Shown here: piece after piece, positions 9,087-18,246 of the stretch | Position numbering within the stretch: position 1 is the first letter of the stretch | Layout: each line of letters begins with the position of its first letter | Source of the DNA: Podila epigama | Lineage: Eukaryota > Mortierellomycota > Mortierellomycetes > Mortierellales > Mortierellaceae | DNA length: 24,722 nucleotides | Direction: 5' to 3' | Assembly (NCBI GenBank): GCA_015679605.1 | Contig: JAAAVE010000261.1 | Span: 1 to 24,722, forward strand | The notes under the pieces: generated by a model | Told to the model about the DNA's origin: nothing | The model's database searches: none | Seen by the model: the letters and a program-made list of their open reading frames with translations, nothing else | Made by a program: the position numbers and the translations under genes

Positions 9087-12000
9087 ATGAACATCAGTCA
9101 ACCCGACACACGCACCAGCCGCCCAGGAGTCAAGGAAGATAATAGTTTCCAAAAGCAAACCCCTCAGTCTTATCCGATCCAACAGCAGCCGCAGCAATTA
9201 CCTCTTCCTCAACACCACCTCCATCATCGCCACCCATCTCAACACGAACAGCAGAACTCCGCAGGCATCTCTTCTTCATTCTCGAGCAGCTCCCGATCCA
9301 GCAGCGGCTATCTCTACCCATTAGCCACGTCCACATCATTCGACGGATTTTATACCAACGACTCTGCAACTATCATCTCGTCCTCCTTCCAGTCTTCGTT
9401 TGACCAGGACGACTCTACAGACACCAACACCAACGATAATTCTGGTTATGACCACCATCCTGACCGACCGCGCTCGGCCCATGTGGCCGACTCTGCTCGG
9501 GAATCCACGCTGCTCTCCGAGCACACCAATCGAACGAGTCCCTTCCACCCACCTTCCTCATTTCCTGAACGATACCAACTCTCTGAACATCCCTATTACC
9601 CACATCTACAACAACCTCTTCCCCAACATTTACATCATTCTCACCATCAACAACAACGGCAACAGCAGCAGAAGCAGCAGCAGCAACAACAACAGCAACA
9701 ACACCGCCTTTCGCTCCACGAACATAAACATGGCCGCCACCACAGTTTTCACGCGCAACAACTACATCTGCCTCAGCATGATGAACCATTCCAGCCTCCG
9801 CAAAAGCATATTGCACAACATACGACCCATTTATTTCCTCACCAGCATCCATCTTACCATTCCCAGGACAAGGTGCGGGAGCAAGCACGCGATAGTGATG
9901 CTGACGAGGATGATGATGACCCTGATGATGGTTTTGACCTTGAACTCGACTTGGAACCTGAACAGCTGCATCATCCACTCTTGTTGGATCAACCATCACA
10001 GCAACTACACCAAGGACACCCATCGTCATTATCCTTTACTCGCGCTTTGACCCTCCATGAAAATCCACACCACCAACACTACCAACGACAACAGCAGCAA
10101 CAGAACCATCATCATCATTTTCATCATCATCAACAACAACAAGAGCAGCAGCAGCAGCAACAGCAGCAACAGCACTTGGAACAACAACAGCTACAACAAC
10201 AACACCATCCACGACCACAGAGTTCACATGAGCTTCACTCGAACAACTTTATCTCAGAAGACGAGTTTCTCATGTTGGCGGAAGACTACCTCCAATCACT
10301 ATCACCCAAGAAGCGGGACAAGGCTTTGCTTTCGAATACAATGTACCAAAAGATCCTGATGGTGCTCCTTCAGCCCAAAAATACCCAAGTGTCAACCGCG
10401 CAGTTCCGGTTCTGGGCCAAAAAGATGTTTACGCTCTCAACGACGATGACGCACCACGTTGTCTGTCATGGTGGCAAGCCAGTGGCGACAAAGGAATGTC
10501 TATACGATGTACTTGTATATTGTCATCGCAAAAGTGCCCATGGCGGACGGGACAAAACGTCTGCAGAGGTAATGGTTTTCTTCCTTCCCCCGTATCCATG
10601 CAAGGGGTGCTTGTGTAGATAATAAGTCATCGCGCTCCCTTTTTTAATATTTGTTTGTTTCCTCAATTATCAACTCTACAACACACTTTGTTAACTATGA
10701 TGCCTCCAAAAAAATGACATGACATGGCATGACAGGTTCGACAACATTACTCATGGGTGCCCAAAGAACTTATAGCACGCTTTGTAAAGCATTGCCCGCT
10801 CTGCTCAAGCCGAAGACATAGTCTCCAGCGACCAGTGTCCGCCTCTGGCTTGCATAACATGGGACTCGATGGATTCTCGCGACTTGGAAGCGGTGGGAGT
10901 AGCAGTGGGAGTGGTAGTGTGGGTCTACAGCAACAGTATCACCACCAAAGCTCACGCTCCGAGTCCTCCCAGTACCAAGGTTTGTTACCTCTATTGAGTT
11001 CTTTTCTAGTCTTCTCATGCACCCGTACTCCCTGCCATCATCCCCCAACTATTTATTTCGTCTATAGAATTGAACGTTTTTTATTTTTCTTATTCGCGAC
11101 CATGTCCAGCCTTCTCTCATTCGCGCCCACCATTTGCCCATCAACCAGCTGCTTCAGCGCAGCATGTCCCTCGCCCAAGCTCACAACAGTCTGTCCGCCA
11201 AGATACCGTACAACAACCCGACGGCAGTGGCCATTTCCCTTCCTTTCCATCATCATCTTCCAGCGGCCACTTTCGGCAATTTTATGAGACACGACCCTCT
11301 TTTCATACCCATCGTCGATCGTCCCACTCGGGTTCGCTCTCCATGTCAAGTAAAAACGCCTACAATGTCCTACAGAGTCCGTATTCGAGTGACTCTTACT
11401 CTGTGCGCAGTGGTAGTCGTGCTCCGCTCAAGCTGGACGACACTGGCCAAGGTGACGAAACGGATGACCAGGATGATCTGTTAATGGACGACGAGGAGGA
11501 TGATGACATGGAGCTTGAAGAAGATGACACTTGGCAGCCCAGTTTCCTTCAGAACCGCCGCCAACAACAACAACAACAGCAGCAGCAGCAGCAACGTGAG
11601 ACGGGTACACATGATACAGGTCAGATCAAGTCTTCAACGGTGATTGACCCTTTGGAGGACGATGAGTTTATGCCGAGTGGTATGGTTGGCATCCCTCAAG
11701 AGGTTCGCTCCTTCCCAAGATCATCCTCGCGCCAACACAAGCACCGGCACAAGCATTCACAGTATCGTACGTCTCGAGCAGCCAGTTTTGATGTTCAAGC
11801 TTCACACCAGTCATTTCAACACACCCCTGGTTATTATAATCTTCCACAAGATACCATTGGGCCATTGACAGAGACGACTTTGGCTCAGTCGCAAAAGGAT
11901 CTCAAACTGCTTCCTTATCCTGACGCACCGCTACCAACGGTCCATCATCTAATGCACAACCGTCACATGTCAGTATCTCATACCGGAGCCCACCCTCTCG

Positions 12001-12368
12001 AGCATCTGGCACCGTTCTCTCTGCCTGAAGGATCCAGCTCCAACCTACTTAATATCAGTCCTACCAAGGCGGCAAGTATGCAGGTAGCATTTGGTCGCCC
12101 TAATATAGGCAGTAGCAGTAGCAGTAGCAATGTTGGTGGTGGTAGTGGTGGCATCATGCGACGATCTGCATCCTCGGGTGTCGAGTATGGTATGCATGGA
12201 CCAAGGCCAAGGCATGACTCTGGAGATCAACCCACGCTCCTGGGTGACTATGACCAAAATCAGCGACCGAGCTATAGTGGTCATGACAAGCATTCTGTCC
12301 AGAACCTTGAAGACTATGCAAAAGGTGGCGGCGGAATGTCGATGGAGCAGGAGGATGAGGTGGTATGA
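9087..12368 (+). CDS. Poly-Gln/His protein with HHCC integrase-type zinc-binding module (NOL4-like), three exons
   Basis: Exons are 9087-10568, 10736-10979 and 11110-12368 (about 994 residues). Intron 1 (167 bp) is phase 0. Intron 2 has a GTTTGT donor at 10980, and an alternative in-phase acceptor would start exon 3 at 11068. Residues 1-390 are low complexity, rich in Gln, His and Ser, with acidic DEDDDD near nt 9891-9965. A folded region follows (about 391-525): a helical segment with FRFWAKKMF, then His480-x4-His485-x28-Cys514-x2-Cys517, with GRDKT and HYSWVPKEL between. The spacing is that of the retroviral/Ty3-type integrase HHCC finger, and the order (helical FRFW domain, then HHCC) is that of vertebrate NOL4 proteins. 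The rest is Ser/Gly-rich with an acidic block (nt 11437-11535) and an 11-Gln run. It is probably a nuclear DNA- or protein-binding regulator. No catalytic integrase core (DDE) is present. Intron 1 cuts between the His and Cys pairs of the finger. Confidence 0.85.
9643..9706 (+). repeat. CAG/CAA tract encoding poly-Gln
   Basis: Imperfect CAG/CAA/CGG codons encode about 20 residues, almost all Gln. The mixed codons should make the tract more stable than a pure CAG run. A similar tract lies at about 10127-10203 and a third at about 11561-11593, all in the same gene. Confidence 0.85.
10127..10203 (+). repeat. CAG/CAA tract encoding poly-Gln next to a poly-His run
   Basis: CATCAT codons (about 10107-10130) run into CAA/CAG codons, giving a His-rich then Gln-rich segment just before the folded FRFW/HHCC region. 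Confidence 0.8.
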
Positions 12369-12428
12369 GGCGTTTTTTTTTTGTTACTCAGACGCGTTAT
12401 GTCGCGTGGCATACTACAACCCAAAAAA

Positions 12429-12438
12429 AATAAATAAA
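12429..12438 (+). terminator. Overlapping AATAAA signals after the HHCC gene
   Basis: AATAAATAAA begins 61 bases after the stop at 12366-12368, and is a plausible polyadenylation signal. Confidence 0.5.
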
Positions 12439-12524
12439 TAGACAACACACAATCATTTCGATTTTATGTTTTGTTGTCTTTTCAAGCGTCACCGTTGTTG
12501 TTCACAGTTGTTGTTGGGATGAAT

Positions 12525-12558
12525 GACAGACAGACGAAGAAGACAGACAGACGAAGAA
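12525..12558 (+). repeat. 17-mer tandem repeat
   Basis: GACAGACAGACGAAGAA is present twice exactly (12525-12541 and 12542-12558), followed by a partial third copy. Confidence 0.85.
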
Positions 12559-13010
12559 GACAGACAACATCAACACAGTCAGACACCACCACAAAAAAGG
12601 GGTGAAGTTGGAAAAAAAAAGGAAAAGGCAGTGGAGAAAGGGATTGACAGGTGACCAACTCCACTCCATTGACTGTCTCCTATTTTGCCTTTGTTTTTTG
12701 TTTTTTTCTTTGCTTTTCTTTGCTGCACAAATGGTTCGTTGCAAAAGGGAACTTTGTAAAGGGTACCAAACTTTTTTTGTTCATCAGTTCAGTCATTCAT
12801 TCATTCAAACATTCTTCCACTCATTCATTCTGTCTTTCATTTCGTCTCCATTCACAGTTTTGTCCATTAGTCCTCCCGCGTTCAAGTTAACTGGCCAACT
12901 GACGATTTTTGTGTATTAAAAGACAAAGACAGAGACAGTGACAAAGACAAAAGCAACGACAAAGACACAAGCAAAGACACAAGCAAAGACAAAAAAAAAT
13001 CGTCGTCATC

Positions 13011-16000
13011 ATGCCAACGACAACGTTGGCAGAACTGTCCTTGTCATTGAACCATGTTCAGTCGCTTTTGACACAGATAACCGCTGAGGTCAAGGTGTTG
13101 AGCGATGGAATCAATCGACTCGTAGAAGAGGAGGAGGCAGAAGACCTGGAGGCAGAGCTCAGTTACCTCGATGTCGACCCTTGGTCTAACGTCAAGGACA
13201 AGGACAAGGACAAATCTACCGCGGCTCTCACTGCTGGCGGTTCAACCAATGATTCTGCTGTGGCCACCGGTGACGTCGGCAATGTCGCTGCTGGTGGTGA
13301 TACCATGACTGGCTCGTCCATCGGGAGCCGTCGCCAGAACAGTATCCGCTCACTGCTACAGCGAAAGCCCTCGACTGTCAAGGACGAGACCAAGGCGCTG
13401 GCGAGAATCTTGAGCCAGAAGCGGACGGTTGGATATGGTGCAGGCAGTGGCAATGATTCAGACAGGCAACAGCAACATCAGGCGAATGGCTCAAGCGTGT
13501 CAGGACTTTCCAAGCAGCAACAGCAATTGCAGCAGCAGCTACAATACCAACAGCAGCAGCTTGCGGCGGCCTCCAAGTGGTCCTCTGTCAACTTGCAGGA
13601 ACAAGTCATTGACGAGGATTCTGTGTCATCTGAAGGGTCATCGTCGCACCTCGAGTTCAAGGGAGACACGATGGTCAACCCTAAAATGACCAAGCATGAC
13701 TCTCTTGTGAAGCAACAACAACCCCTGGGCGAAAAACAGGAACTGCAGTTCTTGACAGAGTCGACTTACAACACAATCAATTCCTCAACCACATCTGCTT
13801 CATCTACGCCCATCCCACAACAGTTCCTTCAGCAACATGAAGCCGAGCGTGTTCCGCACACCATAACAGTTCAAACGAACAACATCCAAAAGTACTCGCT
13901 GGCCATCTCGAAACCACCTGCCTCAACCACGGCGAGCTCAGCTGCAACTCCTAACTCAAGCATGCCAGCACTCACGTCATCTTCAAGTCAGGGTTCCATC
14001 CTGGGTGCCTTGAACATGCATAGCCATCAGCAACAGCAACATGGAAGTAATCTAACCACTGCCGCGCCACCATTCTGGCGGTCGTCTACCATGCCCAACA
14101 CCTCCATTTCTATGACAGAAGGGGGAATATCTCGACCAGGCTCTGCAAACAGTAACTTTAGTGCAGATGGGCAAGGCTCAAGGTCTGGCTCTAATGTAAG
14201 TTCTGAAGCAAGGGCTGAATTCGAAAGTCATGTTTGCACAAAAAAAAAAAAAAAAAAAAGTTCCTTGTCTGGTTAACAATATTGTTTGTTTTCATAGGGT
14301 ACGAATCGTCGTTCGTTACACTCACCTGTTGAGGCCGCCAGGAACGCATTGGAGAGCAATATTCTGGCACAAGGCGGGGTAAAGGACCGCTATATTGTAA
14401 GTTGAAGAGTAGAAACATTCATTGTCTGTAACTTTTTCCTTTACCTTTACCTTTGCACCATTGATATGACATGTAACCTTTCGAATTTCCCTCTGGCATG
14501 ACTTCATTTTGTAGCCATTTAGGTCGACATCGCAAGGTGTCATTCTGCATCCACCCGTTGGGCGTGATACAGTAAAATCAACCTTCACCGTTGTGGCCCC
14601 ACAGGCACACAGTGTAGCCCAAGTTGAGAAAGTCGAATCAGCCGATTGCTTCAGTAAACTGGGCCTATCGCCTGAACNNNNNNNNNNTATGGGTAAATGT
14701 GATGTGATAAACGAACCAGTTTGGTAGTCTAAATCAGGGCACACCTGCAAAAAAAACACACAACTCTCCTAGTCGCGTCACTTATTGAATATCCAACTTT
14801 CTCTCGTTTACATTAATGTATTCAGGTTAAAGATGCCGTCAATACTACAGCAGCGGGGTATTCCAATGATCATGACAAAGCATGATGTGCTGACGCAGGC
14901 CAAGCCAGAGGTGTCCAAGACGTTGACTTATGTCATCCCTCTCCTTCATTTTCTGACCTTGCCGGCAACGTCCATTCACCCACAACTGATTATTCTGTGT
15001 TCGAACTACGACCTCTGCTTACATGTGCAGAGAGTCCTGTTGGCATTGGCCCGCTTCATGCCTACCATCTCTTGTCTAATCAGTGCAGAAGGAAGCAACG
15101 CGACCTTGTCTCTCGGAACAATGTCAACAACTCAAGTCAATGTCTCAAGATACAGTGGCTCCTACTTGGGACGGGCTGGAGGAGGAGGAGGAGGTCATCA
15201 GGCTGTACCTAGTGAAGCCCAAGTCATTGCTGCTCATGTCGTGATCGGCACCCCTGGCAAGGTCCTTAGTCTGATTCGATCCAAACGGATCAGTACAGTT
15301 TCTCTTAAGGCCTTGGTCCTCGAGAATGCCGATATCCTGCTCGCTTCCCCGCTCAAGGAAGCAACAGTTAGTTTGCTGTCCATAGTCCGAGAAGGCTCAT
15401 CCTCGTCGACGACACCTGCTCCGACCAATGGCTCGAGCCTCGGATCGAACAGCATGGGGTCGGTATCAACCGGTTCGTTGCCACTTTCTGCGCCCATGAT
15501 TTCACCTCCTAATTCTGGACCGACTTCACCTGTTTCCATGGCTGTTGCGGCATTGAATGAACGTATCATGCAAAGTGCTGGTGCTAGTGCTAGTGCTGGT
15601 GCCGGCTCACGCTTTTCATCCTATGGAGAGTCCTCCTCTGAAAACATGCATGTTCCCAGTCGTCCTCGATCGGCCTCGAGTGCGGCCTCGACCTTATCAG
15701 CGATTCCAAAGTCAGGCACACCACCACCGCCCTTGTATGGTGCATCAGGGCCATCTACGGCCAATAACGAGGTCTCATCTACTGGACAACAGCATAAACA
15801 GCAGACTCAACTCTTGTTCTTCTCGACTGAGGTGCCTCCATACGTGCTGGACTATGTCGCTCAATACATGACCGAGCCCACCAAGGCCTTGGTGCGTGGA
15901 CATGAACTGACGTTGAAGGGCATCTTGCAGTTTTTCAAGTACATGACAGTGGAAGATGAAGAGTGGCGACTGGAATTGTTGTGTGAGTTACTCGAGGAGA

Positions 16001-16790
16001 GTGGTGCCAACCGAGCAGTGGTGTTCTGTAACAGTGACGACTCTGTTGAACGTGTGGTCCGAAAAGTACGAGAGCGTCAAGGCCTGGCCATAGGTTTGGT
16101 AAGGAAAGGGGGGGGGGAATATGTTGTCCTATTTTTTTCATCCATAGGTTCCCTGTAGTCTTGAAAAATGGTGCAGTGCATGGTACTGACTCTTTTCTCA
16201 CAAACATGCACATTCTGCATTTTCATTAGTATTCGGACATGGACATGTCAACAAAACGCTCAGCCTTGGCAAAGTTTAGGAATTCGGCGCCACCAGCCTC
16301 CTTTGTGATGACGGATGCAGCGGCCAAGGACCTAGATATTTTAGCAGTGCCATTGGTAGTCAGTTTCGAGATTGCAACTGTCGCCAACTATATCCCGCGG
16401 TAAGTTGCATTTTTGGATTGTCGTCCTTTGTTTATACTCCATAGACACGTCGTGGGAGTTTACTTTCCAGATATGAGCCCATGATGTTTAAATGCCACTC
16501 TCTCTCATCTTTTGGCGACAATTGTAGAGTCAAGTGGATAGACCGGTCGGGAGGAAAGGTCGGTGTCAAGGTGAATCTAGTGGATGGCCATCGCGGCGAA
16601 GGCCAAGCATTGAGGGCCATCCAACAGCATTATAGGACAACGATAGACGATATGCCAGTAAGCGCCCATACGATCTGACTTTTTTATTATTATGACACCA
16701 GCTGATGGTTTTGATGGCATGCAAGATAACACTGTTCTTTCTTCTTTTACGCGATTGTAGGTAAGCATAGCAGAGTTCATTTTCAACTAA
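13011..16790 (+). CDS. eIF4A-type DEAD-box pseudohelicase with long disordered N-terminal extension (seven exons)
   Basis: Exons are 13011-14195, 14298-14396, 14515-14692 (with a 10-N gap), 14826-16098, 16230-16399, 16528-16657 and 16761-16790. The product is about 1,024 residues if the gap is really 20 nt. The N-terminus has a helical, Glu-rich segment (1-60) and then about 400 Ser/Gln/Thr-rich residues. The core aligns end to end with eIF4A: FSKLGLSPE and YGLKMPSILQQR (Q motif), ELTLKGILQFFKYM, VVFCNS (IV), YSDMDMSTKRSAL, TTIDDMPVSIAEF. Catalytic motifs are lost: Walker A is AKPEVSKT (14899-14922), Ia is CSNYDLC, DEAD is ENAD (15322-15333), SAT is STE (15823-15831), V is TDAAAKDLD (16311-16337), and VI reads PRVKWIDRSGGK across exons 5/6. 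GTPGK (Ib) is kept. A ~140-residue Ser/Gly/Pro insert separates motifs II and III. All six introns are GT-AG with phases that maintain the frame. ATP hydrolysis and unwinding are very unlikely; an RNA- or eIF4G-binding regulatory role is inference. Confidence 0.88.
14678..14687. other. Assembly gap (10 N) inside exon 3 of the pseudohelicase gene
   Basis: The frame before the gap (ending Ser-Pro-Glu) and the frame after it (Tyr-Gly, split by the next intron) do not agree if exactly 10 bases are missing; the true length must be 2 modulo 3. Aligned to eIF4A, about six to seven codons lie between Glu-Leu and Tyr-Gly, which fits about 20 missing bases. Confidence 0.7.
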
Positions 16791-17432
16791 CACTGTGAGC
16801 TGACAAGACTGAACGACGACATAATAATACTATTTCCAAGGAATAAAAAGCGGCGCAGTGACCACGCTTTCCCTTCATTTCATGCATTTTGGCCTTTTAA
16901 AGTCAAGACTGGCAAAGTCCTTTTTTTATTATGTTGCTTATTTTAAGGTCATGATAATCGATATACTCGCCCTGTACATTCTGCAAACTGGGGTGGGATG
17001 ACGTGTGAATCCCCATGCAAATTGTCCAACGGTTTATGATGCCAACTCATACAGCCTATCTCTTTCCATTGTTCACTCATCATTCTTTGGCTGCGCCAGT
17101 CTCGTTATTTTTTGGTCAGTCAACACTTTGACAACGTCATTCTGTTGAAACCACTTTACCACTTTTTTCTGGAAAAAGATTATCATGCATAAAAAGGACC
17201 CCTCAGATCCCCAGTCTTTTTTTTTTTTCTCACCTCCCCCAACACACATAGTATGACAATTACCCCCAATGAAGTTGAGGCAAGTTCTCGAATCCCTGTA
17301 ACTACCCTACTCCCGTCCTCGCTCATTGCGAACTATTTTGTGAACCAAATGACTGAAGCTTGACATATTTCTTTGATTTTTGGAGCAACTATTAATTTAT
17401 CATGTATACGTCTATATACACAATTAGTTTCA
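16791..17432. other. Spacer between pseudohelicase and eIF4A pseudogene, with promoter-like elements
   Basis: After the AATAAA at 16842 the sequence is AT-rich. A CATAAAAAG (17188-17196) is followed by a T/C tract and an ATG at 17253 that opens a 36-residue frame ending at 17363. This may be the old promoter and N-terminus of the decayed eIF4A copy, but the 36 residues do not clearly match eIF4A. Motifs Q, I and Ia of that copy are not recognisable here. Confidence 0.35.
16842..16847 (+). terminator. AATAAA signal after the pseudohelicase gene
   Basis: An exact AATAAA lies 52 bases past the TAA at 16788-16790 and supports 16790 as the true end of the gene. Confidence 0.55.
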
Positions 17433-18246
17433 GTTGGGACGACAATTGTCGATAGTTTTTGAAAGACATGAATCCAGAATGGTGTTCTAAAAGACAGAAA
17501 GCGATTTCAAGATGTGTGTGCTTTTATGAAAGCGGACGAAAATTGTTTGTCCAATTGGGGGTTCAGAGAGCTCCGTATCCATGCTATATTCCAACATCTT
17601 TCAGGCGTCGACTATACTGACTATACAAGTGATATTTGCTGTCGGCGACCATCACGAGCGTGGTATACTGGAGATGACAACACGGTTCATGAAGGATTCA
17701 GTGATTCGGGTCCTTTTCAAACCGGATAAGTTGACGCTGGAAAGGGTGTCCGACAGTTTTATGTCAAAGTGGAAAGAGAGTCATGGAAAACTGGATATAC
17801 ACTATGCGACCTGTGTGAGACATTGACGATCGCACAGACAGTCAGTCATATTTACCGGTTCATTGCCGCAAAAGCAGAATGGTTGGTCGAGAAACTGACC
17901 GAGCGCAAAATTTACAGTAACGGGGTTTTCATAGCGAAAATGATATCAGAGAAGCGAAGAGCAGATCATGAACGCGTTCCATCACCGCAGATCTCATGGC
18001 ACGCGGAATCGATTTCCCAACACGTCTCACTCGTGATTTCATTACGGTATTTGCCCTCACCAGCAAAGAGAATTACCTTCAGCGTATTGGAATACATGGT
18101 GGGACGCTTTTGGACGCAAAGAGTGTGGCGATCAACTTTTGTCACGGCCCAAGCATCGGATATGCAGATGCTGCAAGAGATCGAGGCATTTTTTATTTGG
18201 TACCGTAGTAGAAGAGATGCCGATGACTATTACGGATCTGATCTAG
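17433..18246 (+). pseudogene. Frameshifted remnant of an eIF4A ATP-dependent RNA helicase
   Basis: Conserved eIF4A segments appear in the right order but in changing frames. In sequence they are: about 17433 (GTT-I-V, old motif Ib); SDFKMCVL, with a stop soon after; ADENCLSNWGFRELR with IFQHLS (motif II region, from about 17535); TIQVIFAVG, ILEMTTRFMKDSV and DKLTLERV; then a shift to RQFYVKVERESWK and TLCDLCETLTIAQTV; AEWLVEKLTERK; a shift to ITADLMARGIDF; VSLVISLRYLP; a shift to KENYLQRIGIHGG and AINF; a further shift to the IEAFF region; and finally EEMPMTITDLI followed by TAG at 18244-18246. At least five frameshifts plus in-frame stops rule out a working protein. Roughly the N-terminal third is missing. 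No introns interrupt the matching part, so a retrocopy is possible. The surviving motifs resemble canonical eIF4A more than the neighbouring pseudohelicase, so it is not a simple copy of that gene. Confidence 0.85.

Larger units (their letters stand above)
12369..13010 (+). promoter_or_regulatory. Intergenic region and leader of the pseudohelicase gene
   Basis: After the 3' signal at 12429 come two and a half copies of a 17-mer (GACAGACAGACGAAGAA, 12525-12566), T-rich tracts, a TATTAAAA near 12912-12919, and then a purine/C leader. That leader (about 12917-12998) is built from AAAGACA/AAGC units with almost no T and no ATG, leading directly to the ATG at 13011. It would make a largely unstructured 5' UTR. 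No other gene is seen here. Confidence 0.5.

Noticed and set aside
9400-10050. Long Asn/Thr-rich + strand frame and the 204-residue minus-strand frame over the same DNA
   Set aside because: Both are out-of-frame readings of CAG/CAA/CAT repeats in the real exon; they have no motifs.
11068-11109. Acceptor at 11067 for the last exon of the HHCC gene
   Set aside because: It is in phase and possible, but it adds a Phe/Tyr-rich peptide out of character with the protein; the AG at 11108-11109 has a T-rich tract before it. Kept as an alternative only.
14322-14759. Minus-strand frame crossing the N gap
   Set aside because: It is antisense to exons 2-3 and introns of the pseudohelicase gene; opposite-strand shadow.
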